Source of the DNA: Aeoliella mucimassa
GTDB taxonomy: Bacteria; Planctomycetota; Planctomycetia; Pirellulales; Lacipirellulaceae
Length of the DNA stretch: 64,000 bases
Assembly (NCBI RefSeq): GCF_007748035.1
Contig: NZ_CP036278.1
Location: 3,472,001-3,536,000 of the forward strand
Reading direction: 5' to 3'
This document shows, piece after piece, positions 1 to 8,711 of this stretch; within the stretch, counting starts at the first letter, position 1, and every line of letters begins with the position of its first letter. The notes beneath the pieces were generated by a model, which did not search any database, was not told where the DNA came from, and saw nothing but the letters and a program-made list of their open reading frames with translations. Both the position numbers and the translations under genes were made by a program.

Positions 1-2
1 AA

Positions 3-830
3 CAAGTGTTCAGCAGCAACAAGCGAGTCTTTCAGTACGGTACGCAGCAACGCGAGTCCGTTCATCAGCAACTGGGGCGAGAGATCGTGCGGGCCGGAAA
101 GCTGGGCGAACTGAAAGCCATCGAGGTCAAGATTCCTAATGGGGAACGGGGCGGTTCCACTGCCGAGGAACCTGTGCCGTCGGGGTTTGATTACGACAGG
201 TGGCTTGGCCCCGCTCCGATGGCGACCTATACGAAGGATCGATGCAGAGCCAGCGGGGGGAGCTACTGGTGCTACGACTATTCGATTGGCTACCTCGGTG
301 GCTGGGGCGCGCACCCGCTCGACATCCTGGTGTGGTGCTACGACGGCGACATGGCCGGTCCTTACACCATCGAGGGCTCGGGAGTAGTTCCCACCGATGG
401 CCTATACAATACGGTGGTCGATTGGAACATGACATTGCAGATGAGCGACGGCGTCAAGATTACTATCACCACCGGTGACAACAGCACCAAGTTCATCGGC
501 GTCGAGGGCAAGGTTGAGCTAACCCGCGGTACATTGCGTACATCCCCCCAAGAGTGGAAGCCAGACGGCGTGCCATCTAACAACCATAGTCATAGCACCG
601 CACAGCACGTTGCTAATTTTGCTGATTGCATCCGATCGAGAGAAACCACGCACAGCCATATTCAGGATGCGGTGCGTTCAGACACGATCAGTCACCTGTG
701 TGACATCGCGGTGCGTACAGGCGAACGGATAACCTGGGACCCGATCAAGCAGCAGATCACCGAGGGCAGTAACCAGGCAATGGACATGATAAGTCGACCG
801 CTGCGTGCACCGTGGACTCTCAAGGGCTAG
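3..830 (+). CDS. Gfo/Idh/MocA family oxidoreductase, C-terminal part (5' end outside window)
   Basis: The frame is open to the window edge, and a GTG at 6 is only an internal codon, so the N-terminal NAD(P)-binding Rossmann domain lies upstream and is not visible. What remains is the C-terminal alpha/beta substrate domain. Visible family marks are FDYDRWLGPAP (about residue 61) and the GGWGAHPLDI stretch (about residue 98), both common in planctomycete secreted or sugar-acting members. The family performs NAD(P)-dependent oxidation or reduction of sugars and polyols. A sugar isomerase/epimerase gene follows 54 bases after the stop on the same strand, so the two probably form a sugar-catabolic operon. 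The substrate cannot be read from sequence. Confidence 0.85.
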   Translation, partial: QVFSSNKRVFQYGTQQRESVHQQLGREIVRAGKLGELKAIEVKIPNGERGGSTAEEPVPSGFDYDRWLGPAPMATYTKDRCRASGGSYWCYDYSIGYLGGWGAHPLDILVWCYDGDMAGPYTIEGSGVVPTDGLYNTVVDWNMTLQMSDGVKITITTGDNSTKFIGVEGKVELTRGTLRTSPQEWKPDGVPSNNHSHSTAQHVANFADCIRSRETTHSHIQDAVRSDTISHLCDIAVRTGERITWDPIKQQITEGSNQAMDMISRPLRAPWTLKG

Positions 831-883
831 CAGTCAACTCGAAAAGCACTTGGCATAACAACTGGAACACAAAAGGGTATCAC

Positions 884-1756
884 ATGGGCAAACTCAGTTT
901 AGGCATCAACATGGAGTTTGTTCGCCATCACGACAAGTCGTTTGAATGGGGTGTCGAAAAGGCAGCCGAGCTGGGATACGACTACGTCGAGCCTATGGTT
1001 CATTGGGGACGAGAGCTGCTGAGCGAAGCGGGCTACTTCCATAGTGTTTCGATGCTGGACGACCCGTATCGCATTCGTCGTGCTTGCGAAAAAGCGGGCA
1101 TTGGCATTTCGGGACTGTCGGCTCATGCCCCTTTGTGCAAACCGGAAGCGAGTGTCGAGTACTTGAAGCAAGCGGTTCGCTATGCAGCCGAGTGCGGAGC
1201 ACCCGTCGTCAATACCGACGAAGGCCCCAAGGCTCCCTGGACCACAGAAGACGAAGACTTTGCGCTCATGCGATACTCGTTGCAGGAAGTGGCGCTAGTT
1301 GCCGAAGCCCGAGGTATCAGCATAGGCCTAGAGCCACACCAGCAATATTCGAAACACCCCGCTGGGGTCGACCGAATCTACGCGTTGGTGGATTCGGAAG
1401 CCATTGGCATCAACTTCGATACGGGCAACTCGTACCTTTGTGGGCACGACCCCTACGAGTGGCTAACTTCGGTTGCCTTCCGTCTGGTTCACCTGCACGC
1501 CAAGGATATCTCCGTTCAACACTCCGAAGAGACCCGCGGCAAGGTCACAGGTACTCCCGTGGGTTGCGCCTGCGGCGAAGGTGTGATTGACTGGGAGCGA
1601 ATCCTTGACATTTGCCGAGTTGCCCCCCGCGACATCGTCCTGAGCGTGGAGTGCGGCACGGTAGAGCAAGCCGAGAGCAGCATCAACTACCTGAGTGAAC
1701 TGCTTAATACATACCAAGGCAAGGAACCAAAACTCCACACGGTAAATTCAGCATGA
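884..1756 (+). CDS. Sugar phosphate isomerase/epimerase (TIM-barrel, AP endonuclease 2 superfamily)
   Basis: A 290-residue protein starting MGKLSLGINMEF. The frame is open further upstream to 812, but those 24 residues look nothing like the family and overlap the previous gene, so the ATG at 884 is preferred. The fold is a xylose-isomerase-like TIM barrel. Candidate metal and substrate residues sit in IGLEPHQQ, INFDTGNSY, HLHAKD and SVECGT, in the usual order for the divalent-metal site. Members isomerise or epimerise keto-sugars in the cytoplasm, and no signal peptide is seen. It lies directly behind a Gfo/Idh/MocA oxidoreductase, a common pairing in inositol and rare-sugar breakdown; the exact sugar is unknown. 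Confidence 0.85.
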   Translation: MGKLSLGINMEFVRHHDKSFEWGVEKAAELGYDYVEPMVHWGRELLSEAGYFHSVSMLDDPYRIRRACEKAGIGISGLSAHAPLCKPEASVEYLKQAVRYAAECGAPVVNTDEGPKAPWTTEDEDFALMRYSLQEVALVAEARGISIGLEPHQQYSKHPAGVDRIYALVDSEAIGINFDTGNSYLCGHDPYEWLTSVAFRLVHLHAKDISVQHSEETRGKVTGTPVGCACGEGVIDWERILDICRVAPRDIVLSVECGTVEQAESSINYLSELLNTYQGKEPKLHTVNSA

Positions 1757-1834
1757 GTTTCAGGAAATACTGAGATTCGATGGTTCATTCGGATTGCTAT
1801 AGAAAACCCGAACAATGATCTTCTCACCCTCCTC

Positions 1835-1857
1835 ATTGACAGCTAGCTACTGTCAAT
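1835..1857. promoter_or_regulatory. Perfect 8-bp inverted repeat upstream of the DUF1559 gene
   Basis: ATTGACAG (1835-1842) and CTGTCAAT (1850-1857) are separated by 7 bases, and the right arm ends 17 bases before the chosen ATG at 1875. It could be an operator or a short mRNA hairpin near the ribosome site. No T-run follows, so a terminator is unlikely. If translation began at 1815 instead, the repeat would be coding, which is one reason to prefer the later start. Confidence 0.4.
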
Positions 1858-1874
1858 ATCCCGTAGGTTTATCC

Positions 1875-2900
1875 ATGATGATCAGGCGATCTTTCTCTTT
1901 CAACGCGTTTACCTGTGCCAAGATGCGACGTGCGCGATGGGGGTTTACTCTTGTTGAACTGCTAGTCGTGATAGCAATTATCGGCATCCTGGTTGCCTTG
2001 CTGTTACCTGCTGTCCAATCGGCGCGAGAAGCAGCACGGCGGACCCAATGCTTGAACAATGTCAAACAATTGGCCTTGGCGACTCTCAACTACGAGTCGA
2101 CCTACGAAACTCTTCCGCCGGGTTCAAATTACCGCAGCGATAAGAATGGCAACTGGCTTACCGAGTGTTTGCCGTTTATGGAACATACCAATCTGGTCGA
2201 CTCGCTCGATTTTACCCAGCGGTTTAATGTCTCTCCAAACCGCGACATCATTGCAAACACCATCGTAGGTGACTTCATTTGCCCGAGTGACGAGTACGCG
2301 TCGGAGCCTATCTTCCGGCGTTTCGAAAACTCGAAATGGAATTCCAGTGTAGCAAACCACAGCACCAACCCCTCCGTCGCACAAGGGTTATGGTACACCG
2401 GCTGCATGGGGCCCACGCTCCCAGATCGGTGTGAGTTTGGAGACGATCCTCGGGTCTGCATGGGTCGTAACTTTGGCACCATCTTGCGGCCAACGCTGGG
2501 CTACGTTTCCAGTTGCTTCACTTCTCAGACTTGTCCGGAGAACGATATCTGCGTGGGACTGATCTGCCGCAGCCACAAGGGGGTGCCGCTCAGGCGAGTA
2601 ACGGACGGCGTCTCGAACACCATTTTGCTAGGAGAGTTTCTTCCCAAGGATTGCGGTTGGAACTGTGTATTCTGTGACAATTTCACTGTCAGCTCTACTC
2701 ATATACCAATCAACACTCGCGAATCGGACGACGGGACCGGGGACAACTATTGGAGGACCAGCGGATACAAAAGCCTTCATGCCGGCGGGGTGAACGTCGC
2801 GATGGGAGACGGTAGCGGTACCTTCCTACAGGAGGATATCGACTACTTCGTCTACAACGCCATGGGTTCGCGGGCCTCCGGAGATCTGATCAACAAATAA
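1875..2900 (+). CDS. DUF1559 protein with prepilin-type N-terminal cleavage/methylation signal
   Basis: 341 residues from ATG 1875, with a weak GTAGG ribosome site seven bases upstream. A second ATG at 1878 and one at 1923 (MRRARWG) are alternatives. The type IV pilin-like leader is RWG followed by [14 protein letters not shown], with cleavage expected after Gly; a hydrophobic helix then runs to [18 protein letters not shown]. The middle is the DUF1559 beta-rich domain, and the C terminus carries the family's H-x-GG-V-N-V-x-x-x-DGS tail (SLHAGGVNVAMGDGS). These proteins are expanded in planctomycetes and are thought to be pseudopilin-like envelope components; their role is not established. 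A lipoprotein gene follows at 2954. Confidence 0.9.
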   Translation: MMIRRSFSFNAFTCAKMRRARWGFTLVELLVVIAIIGILVALLLPAVQSAREAARRTQCLNNVKQLALATLNYESTYETLPPGSNYRSDKNGNWLTECLPFMEHTNLVDSLDFTQRFNVSPNRDIIANTIVGDFICPSDEYASEPIFRRFENSKWNSSVANHSTNPSVAQGLWYTGCMGPTLPDRCEFGDDPRVCMGRNFGTILRPTLGYVSSCFTSQTCPENDICVGLICRSHKGVPLRRVTDGVSNTILLGEFLPKDCGWNCVFCDNFTVSSTHIPINTRESDDGTGDNYWRTSGYKSLHAGGVNVAMGDGSGTFLQEDIDYFVYNAMGSRASGDLINK

Positions 2901-2953
2901 CCATGATTGTGCCATGCCTTGGATCGATTAATCGCATAAGAGCGTACAGGAGA

Positions 2954-3376
2954 ATGCACACACAGTATTGTCAACTCCTCGGGGTGATGTTGCTTGGCGT
3001 TGCGGGCTGCTCTGGAAACAACTACCCGACGGTTCCGGTTGGCGGCACCGTAACGTTCGACGGAGGGCCTTGTCCAGGACCAGGCGTCGTGATCTTCCAA
3101 CCCGTGGGCGAAAGCGACTCTGGCCAACGGCCCGGGCGTGGGAAATTCAAGGAGGATGGTTCGTTTCTTGCCTCGACCTACGCCCCAGGCGACGGGCTCT
3201 TGCCGGGCAGCTATTTGATGCAAGTCCAGTGCGACAAAGGGCAACCAAATCCCGCGAGTCCGGATCCCTTTGGAGAGATTACCTGGGTAGACCCTAAATA
3301 CAAGCCACAAGAAATCCAAGTCCAGAAAGGCGCAAAGCTTTTGGACATAAAGATAGACGTGCCGCTGCGCGAGTAA
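2954..3376 (+). CDS. Small lipoprotein with carboxypeptidase-regulatory/transthyretin-like domain
   Basis: 140 residues. The ATG at 2954 is preferred over 2903 because AGGAG lies four bases upstream and the protein then begins with a lipoprotein signal, MHTQYCQLLGVMLLGVAGC, with lipobox GVAGC. The mature part starts VPVGGTVTFDG, the typical first strand of planctomycete carboxypeptidase-regulatory-like lipoproteins, and contains the GD-(G)-LLPGSYLMQV strand pair. It is predicted to be anchored to a membrane facing the periplasm. It is the partner of the DUF1559 gene 53 bases upstream; the same pairing occurs three more times in this window. Function unknown. Confidence 0.8.
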   Translation: MHTQYCQLLGVMLLGVAGCSGNNYPTVPVGGTVTFDGGPCPGPGVVIFQPVGESDSGQRPGRGKFKEDGSFLASTYAPGDGLLPGSYLMQVQCDKGQPNPASPDPFGEITWVDPKYKPQEIQVQKGAKLLDIKIDVPLRE

Positions 3377-3770
3377 GTGCAGCGGTCGACGAGGTCGCTT
3401 TCTACATACGTGTTGCAGGTGCCGACGAAGTACTGCACCACCATGATTGTGCGACCGCCCCTCCTCCCAATACCACATATCGTCCGTCGCAATCTGAGTC
3501 GTCGATCATGCTCGCGGTGCGCAATGCGTCCCCGATTCAGGAGTGCTGTTAGGTGCTACCGAGATATCTTGTTTCGCTTCTTGTCTTTGAAAATTGTACT
3601 TAGGGGATTGCTCCGTGATTCAAACTCTTTTGCGATGGCTTATGTTCCGCGCGACACGAAAGCCGCTAAGAGAAAGCGGCTCTTATGAAGTCGCGCCGGC
3701 AACGAACTCCAGTACCGTGATCTGGAAAGATTCTACCACCACTCGTGCCTTATCGGAGGTTTACCACACT
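3377..3770. other. Intergenic region with one hairpin
   Basis: No convincing gene. A 7-bp inverted repeat, AGCCGCT (3661-3667) and AGCGGCT (3675-3681), has a 7-base loop and is followed by CTTATG rather than a T-run, so termination is doubtful. A strong ribosome site, CGGAGG (3754-3759), belongs to the next gene. Confidence 0.4.
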
Positions 3771-4703
3771 ATGGAACGACACATGCGAAAACAAACACTG
3801 TTTGCCGCTGCACTCGTCGCGGCTTTGGCTGTTGCTTCTCATCAGACTGCCAACGCGGTCATTATTGCCTCGGACGACTTTACTGCCACTGATTCGGGAG
3901 TTGGCTGGGCCACAGGGGACGAGTGGGAATATCTGCAGGCAGAGGAATCACGAGTGTTAGTAGAATACAACCAGGCGAGCTGGCGCGAACTCGCGAGTCC
4001 GGTGGATATTTCAAATCAAGTGACCTACATGCGGATGACCTACCAACGGGTTGTCGGCAACACGAGCTTCTGGGGCGGCGTGTCCCTGTTCGACGGCACA
4101 CAGGAAAGCCCCGGCCGGGAGCTCTTTAAGCTCGGCCGGCCGGCTGGGATGAGCAACTACGGGGCCGATACCCTTGGCGATAAGCTGGACAGTATAGTCC
4201 GCACAAACACCAGCCTGCACGAGCTAATCGTCGAGATCGACACGACCAACCAATCATCCTTCGGCGAGGTCAACTATAAACTGTGGATCGACAACCATAA
4301 CTACGACGCTCCGGCTGATGAGGTTCTGGTTACCGGCATCTCGCCAGAGCATTTCTACAACATGGTGGGGGTGCTTCGCATGCAGGCTCAGACCAATGCG
4401 TTCGATCGGGTCTATGGGCCGCTGACTATTGCAACCGATCCGATTGAAGTTGGCTTGGTTCCTGCTGGCGCCCCGCAGCTCACTATCAACCGCACAACGG
4501 GCGAAGTCTCGCTGAGCAACGTCTCGTCAGTTGATGGCGTGGTGGGTTACACACTTTCTTCCGCCGGCGGATCGTTCAACACGGCGAATTGGACCACTAT
4601 CACCGGTAACTACGACAATTCCCCCGGTGGCGATGGCTCGGTGGACACGGACGACTTGTGGAACGTGGTCAGCGACCTCAGCAATACGGAGCTAAGCGAG
4701 TAA
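3771..4703 (+). CDS. Double PEP-CTERM protein, 5' part, ended by an in-frame TAA (probable nonsense mutation)
   Basis: 310 residues from ATG 3771, which has CGGAGG eleven bases upstream. The signal peptide is MERHMRKQTLFAAALVAALA and ends at TANA, before VIIASDDFTA. The mature part is a beta-rich sandwich domain of the kind seen in PEP-CTERM surface proteins. The frame stops at TAA 4701-4703, but the same frame is open from 4704 to 6029 and continues the homology to the 13989-18065 protein. There the matching place reads FGEYTLVSGGE, against LSE-stop-AISGDGG here, so TAC or TAT to TAA is the simplest explanation. As it stands, the product would lack the dockerin and sorting signal and would be released or degraded. 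Confidence 0.8.
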   Translation: MERHMRKQTLFAAALVAALAVASHQTANAVIIASDDFTATDSGVGWATGDEWEYLQAEESRVLVEYNQASWRELASPVDISNQVTYMRMTYQRVVGNTSFWGGVSLFDGTQESPGRELFKLGRPAGMSNYGADTLGDKLDSIVRTNTSLHELIVEIDTTNQSSFGEVNYKLWIDNHNYDAPADEVLVTGISPEHFYNMVGVLRMQAQTNAFDRVYGPLTIATDPIEVGLVPAGAPQLTINRTTGEVSLSNVSSVDGVVGYTLSSAGGSFNTANWTTITGNYDNSPGGDGSVDTDDLWNVVSDLSNTELSE

Positions 4704-4775
4704 GCGATTTCTGGCGACGGAGGCACCATCGGCACAACCCCGGTTGACCTGGGCACGCCTTGGATCAGGACCCCG

Positions 4776-6029
4776 GTGGAAGATGTGCAAGCCACCCTGA
4801 TGATCGACGTGAATGGCGAATCTATGCCGGTCAGCGTTTCGGTGGAGTACACCGGAGACGTCAAGCTGGGGGACCTCAACGACGATGGCATGATCAACGC
4901 AGCCGACTGGACTCTGTTCAAGTCGGGCCAGGGAGTCGTTAATCCCGGGATGTCCGCAGTCATGGCATACCAGATGGGCGACCTCGATGGCGACGGCTAC
5001 AACCTGCTGCAGGACTACTCACTATTCACGTCTGTGTACGACGCAGAAAATGGGCTGGGAGCCTTCGCCGCATTAACGTCTGCTGTTCCCGAACCGACCA
5101 GCTTGGCACTGCTCGCCTCGGTAGGTGTGCTGCTGCTCGTCCGGAAGTCTCGCTTGTGGCAAGCGACTCTCTGCCTGAGTCTGATCGCACTGTTGCCGGC
5201 GTCGCCTGCGTGTGCCGTTATTCTCAATCCCGGCTTCGAATCACCTGGTACAACCGGCTTCCCCCAAGCAGATGACTGGGCCGTCAAAGCCCAAACCGCC
5301 TTGCACGCGTCTTTCTCAAGGCTTAACAATGAAACGCTCGGTGCGAGCTTTGCGTTTACCGACGCGTCGACTTATCAGACGCTTAGCGAGACTTATTCGC
5401 TTTTCACTGAATATACATTCCAAGGATACGGTGCCAACGACAGAGGCAGGGATCTGAACTTTGCACTCGGATACTTCGACGATTCGAATGGCTACCACAC
5501 GTTAAATGCGGCCAGCTACGACCTGGACGTGTTCGCGCCTAGCGCGTGGGCGTTGTTAGATGGCGTTAGTTACTCCACGGACATTTCGGGGAGTGAGATT
5601 GGAATCGCGCAATACAATACGTGGAAGAGCAACTTTGGGGAGTCGACTACCAGTGCTTGGGAAAGCATTGCAAGTCAAAACCTGGCTGGATTTCCCGTCG
5701 GGGACGGATCGGGCAACGGCTGGGAAGAAGGAGCGGTCCCAGGCTCGATACATGTTGCCGAGTACTACCTCGAAGGCGAATCAACCATCGCCGTTGACGC
5801 GTCTCCAATCTCACTGGGGGATCTCTACGGTGGCGGTGTCGCTGGTCCTGAGGACCTTCTCTTTGAGTACGTCATCTCCGACGGCTCCGTCGTACAGGGC
5901 TGGGTGAACTATGCCACGGAGCCAAACAGCCTAGTCGGAACCAACAATGCGGTTCCCGAACCTTCAACGCTGCTCGTTGCATCGATCATGGGCATCATTG
6001 TTGTTGGAGTGCGTCGCACTCTGGTCTAG
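4776..6029 (+). CDS. Double PEP-CTERM protein, 3' part: dockerin, internal sorting signal, second module, final PEP-CTERM
   Basis: The open frame actually begins at 4704, just after the TAA, in the same frame as the upstream part; ATG 4776 is only the first Met and has no ribosome site. Order: end of module 1 (TPVEDVQATLMIDVNG); type I dockerin-like repeat GDLNDDGMINAADWTLFKSG with a second GDLDGDG; then VPEPTSLALLASVGVLLLV, the basic cluster RKSR, and a signal-peptide-like helix ending PACA before VILNPGFES. Module 2 follows, with a worn dockerin half (YNTWKSNFG) and a GDGSGNGWEEG segment matching module 3 of the 13989 protein. The end is VPEPSTLLVASIMGIIVVGVRR. It is either a pseudogene half or expressed only by readthrough. 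Confidence 0.8.
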   Translation: MEDVQATLMIDVNGESMPVSVSVEYTGDVKLGDLNDDGMINAADWTLFKSGQGVVNPGMSAVMAYQMGDLDGDGYNLLQDYSLFTSVYDAENGLGAFAALTSAVPEPTSLALLASVGVLLLVRKSRLWQATLCLSLIALLPASPACAVILNPGFESPGTTGFPQADDWAVKAQTALHASFSRLNNETLGASFAFTDASTYQTLSETYSLFTEYTFQGYGANDRGRDLNFALGYFDDSNGYHTLNAASYDLDVFAPSAWALLDGVSYSTDISGSEIGIAQYNTWKSNFGESTTSAWESIASQNLAGFPVGDGSGNGWEEGAVPGSIHVAEYYLEGESTIAVDASPISLGDLYGGGVAGPEDLLFEYVISDGSVVQGWVNYATEPNSLVGTNNAVPEPSTLLVASIMGIIVVGVRRTLV

Positions 6030-6044
6030 TGGTGTTTGCGTGCT

Positions 6045-6086
6045 TGGTGGTCGCACAGCAATAAGGGCAGCACTGTGCGGCCACCA
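6045..6086. terminator. Strong hairpin after the PEP-CTERM gene (likely transcription end)
   Basis: A 14-base left arm (TGGTGGTCGCACAG, 6045-6058) pairs with CTGTGCGGCCACCA (6073-6086) with one G-T wobble and a 14-base loop, 15 bases after the stop at 6029. There is no T-run, so it may act as an mRNA 3' stabiliser or a non-canonical terminator. Confidence 0.5.
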
Positions 6087-6975
6087 GCGTTTCGCCTCGA
6101 AAAGCGTTCACAATCGAGTCAAGCGGCAGCACAACAAGGGAATCGTCTATCAAGCGGTTAGTGGGACGGAAAGATACTGAACGGCGTCGCGACGAGGAAT
6201 CTTCAGCGACTCAGTCGGTAAGCAGACTCCAGGGGGCGGCTGGCAAGCATTTGATTGCATATTCCAAAGATTATGTGAAACGATGTCGGATATTGAGACT
6301 TCCTGCTAAGACCCAAAAGGGTAGATCCAATATCGGGTCGGACCACCATGGAATCGCTCCCGACGATCTCGCGTCTAATCCTCTTGCCGCGATACCAACG
6401 CCATCCCATGCTTACTTCATTCCATTCCTAGCCTGCCACCAGCACTGTGCCCCCCGAGTTCGAGCCTCCAACGCCAGTCTAGCCCGCAACCCTTGACGCC
6501 AACGAGAGCTGTTAGCCTCCTTCCGATCCTTTGCCTATTGGTTTCTGCTCGGGAGTGCATCCAACTGCCAACAAGTTGTGAATACCTAAGGACCTAGCGG
6601 CCAGCCTCGGAGTTTGCAGTGGCCATCGCTTGTACCTCATGCACCGTGGATTGTTTCCGTTACGCACGCCGCGTGTTCGCTTTCTTCCCGAACCAAGCGA
6701 ACATCGTTCATCTACAAACGTCCCAGGTAGCAGAGCTCAAGTACCGCGTGTCGCTGTCTAGCCTCGCATCAACTAGACTGGTCATTCTTGCCCGCAAGTC
6801 AGATCCAAGCAGGGGGCTGAGCATTGTGCGATCGACACACATTCGCTGGTGGTACCGGATAATGTGGATCTGTCGCTTCATCAGTCGATAACAGCGAGAC
6901 TTGGCAGGCTTAGATAGCTTAGCTGCGATCACCTAGGTGGCGGAACTGGTGCTGCAACTGAAACGCGAGGGCAGA
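6087..6975. other. Gene-poor region
   Basis: Several short frames are open on both strands, but none has a ribosome site, recognisable domain or plausible composition. I see no gene here. The right end (from about 6919) leads into the IS66 scar and may contain worn orfA-like sequence, which I could not confirm. Confidence 0.5.
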
Positions 6976-6977
6976 TA

Positions 6978-7133
6978 GTGCCAGCGTCGGAAGTGAAATT
7001 GTGGGTGGCGACCACGCCGGTCGACAAGCGGAAGAGTTTTGACATCTTGGCCGCGGTGGTCGAGAAGTCCCTAAGGCACGCCCTGGTGAGCGGCTGTCTG
7101 TTCGAGTTTCGCTACAAGGGGGCACCTGACTAA
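6978..7133 (+). pseudogene. IS66-family orf2 (TnpB) remnant
   Basis: A 51-codon frame from GTG 6978 to TAA 7133. Its product contains VKLWVATTPVDKRKSFDILA followed by AAVVEKSLRHALVSGCLFEF, which matches the start of IS66 TnpB: the usual pattern is V-W-L-A-T-x-P-x-D-M-R-x-S-F-D-G-L-A, then L-x-G-x-L-F-V-F. The family's usual length is about 110-120 residues. After the stop, LWSDCEGW-like sequence continues in the next bases, as in the K-x-L-W-x-D-x-x-G part of the family. The GTG overlaps a TAG stop (TAGTG, 6976-6980), like the orfA/orfB coupling of IS66. No terminal repeats or transposase orf3 were found, so this is a dead scar. Confidence 0.7.
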
Positions 7134-7178
7134 GGGCCTGTGGAGTGACTGCGAGGGCTGGGTAAACTGCTTCACTGG

Positions 7179-8528
7179 CTATTGAAAAGTGTCTTTGGAA
7201 CGGGGCAAAGGAGCCTGGTTAGCGCGGAGCCAATCTTCGAGTTCGCTTTTTAGCGACCGCGCGATTTCGGGATAAGACGTGGCCATGTTGATGGATTCAC
7301 CCGGGTCGTTTTCCAAATCGTACAATTGAGCCTCGTGGGTCTCGTAGCTGTAGATGAGTTTATATCGACTTTGGGTAATGGCACTGTACGGAGTCTGCCA
7401 AACCTGTTTGCTTTGGGGCTGGCCGTTGTAGCAGGGCATGTGGCAGTAGATGGCGTCGCGCACTAAGTCTGTTTCGTGATTCAGCAGCGGCACGAGCGAC
7501 CGTCCGTCAAGTTGGTGATCAGGCTTTCCGGAACCAGTCATATCCAGCAAGGTCGGGTACCAGTCGATGATGTCGATCAACGCATCGGTGCGTTCCGCCC
7601 GAGAATGGCCCGGCCAAAACACCATCGTGGGGACTCGGACACCCCCTTCGTAGCAAGTTCCCTTGTGGCCACGTAGTGGAGTGGAATCGCCGCTCAGTCC
7701 ATTCACTCCGTTGTCGGAAGTGAAAATAATGACCGTGTTCTCGGCAAGCCCCAGTTCTTCAACAGCATGGAGGACTCCTCCAAACGCATCGTCCAATGCC
7801 GCGATCATCGCCGCGTAGGTTGGATTGTACCGAGCCGGCTCCTTGCTCCTTTCCTTGAATCGTTGAATATCCGCTTCGCGGGCCTGCAGTGGCCGGTGAA
7901 CCGAATACGGTGCGTAGCATAAGAAGAATGGCTGTTCTTTGTTTCGTTCAATGAACGCAATCGACTCTTTCATCAGGCGTTCCGGCAGGTACTCGCCCGG
8001 TGGGCCGTCTACAAGCTTTGGGTTCTTGTAAGGACTGAAGTAGCTTGGGGGATGCCCCTTTCCCCATCCTCCGGCGTTTAAGGTGAAACCATTATGGGTC
8101 GGGTCATGCGTAACGTGCCACTTACCAACGTATCCGGTCGCGTAGCCCGCTTCCGCAAGCGAATCTGCCAGCATGGTGATGGGCTGTTGATAATAGAGCT
8201 TTGATTTCACGGGGATAATCCGCCGATCCTGCTCACTGCCTTTGCCACCAAATGCCTCGACGTGGTAGATGCCTGTGTGTGGCGAGTTAAGCCCGGTAAA
8301 CAGACTCGCCCGCGAGGGCGAGCAGGTCGGCATCGCGTACGATCGATTGAAGACCGTTGCCCGCTGCGCGAAAGCGTCGATATTCGGTGTTAGATAGTAG
8401 CTCGCACCGTTGTACCCGACATCCGCCCATCCTAGGTCGTCTACCAGAATCAAGAGGACACTGGGGCGTTCGGCTGCATGGGTTGCGGAAGCCGCCAATA
8501 GCAATAGCGCGGCAAGAAATCTCACCAT
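7179..8528 (-). CDS. Secreted sulfatase (formylglycine-dependent, arylsulfatase type)
   Basis: 449 residues from the ATG at 8528, which gives the clean signal peptide MVRFLAALLLLAASATHA and has a GGGGA ribosome site; the frame is open upstream to 8597, but those residues look non-native. The family starts with VLLILVDDLGWADVGYNG (metal-binding DD). The catalytic core TCSPSRASLFTG has Cys at about residue 69, the C-x-P-S-R signal for conversion to formylglycine. Further marks are GKWHV, FTSDNG and RGHKGTCYEGGVRVP. It hydrolyses sulfate esters, probably on polysaccharide, outside the cytoplasm. It is the last gene of the minus-strand run behind another sulfatase and a GH36 alpha-galactosidase. 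Confidence 0.92.
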   Translation of the reverse strand: MVRFLAALLLLAASATHAAERPSVLLILVDDLGWADVGYNGASYYLTPNIDAFAQRATVFNRSYAMPTCSPSRASLFTGLNSPHTGIYHVEAFGGKGSEQDRRIIPVKSKLYYQQPITMLADSLAEAGYATGYVGKWHVTHDPTHNGFTLNAGGWGKGHPPSYFSPYKNPKLVDGPPGEYLPERLMKESIAFIERNKEQPFFLCYAPYSVHRPLQAREADIQRFKERSKEPARYNPTYAAMIAALDDAFGGVLHAVEELGLAENTVIIFTSDNGVNGLSGDSTPLRGHKGTCYEGGVRVPTMVFWPGHSRAERTDALIDIIDWYPTLLDMTGSGKPDHQLDGRSLVPLLNHETDLVRDAIYCHMPCYNGQPQSKQVWQTPYSAITQSRYKLIYSYETHEAQLYDLENDPGESINMATSYPEIARSLKSELEDWLRANQAPLPRSKDTFQ

Positions 8529-8711
8529 CGGTATCCCCAAAACATGCCTTTGCATGCGAAGGTGTCTCACAAGCTTGGATGAGGGGGATGCAAACATGTT
8601 GATGTGAACGTTGTAGGTGAAGGAGTTGGCCAGGATAACCCGTCGCTGTTAGCCGTGCTGGGTAAATAGGCGGCCCGCCGCTCGGCCCCGCCATCCGATG
8701 CATCACGGCGA

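Noticed and set aside
136-435. Long opposite-strand frames inside the oxidoreductase, isomerase, activator and M56 genes (for example 25591-26574 and 43559-44689)
   Set aside because: They are shadows of GC-rich real genes: no ribosome sites, no domains, arginine-rich translations.
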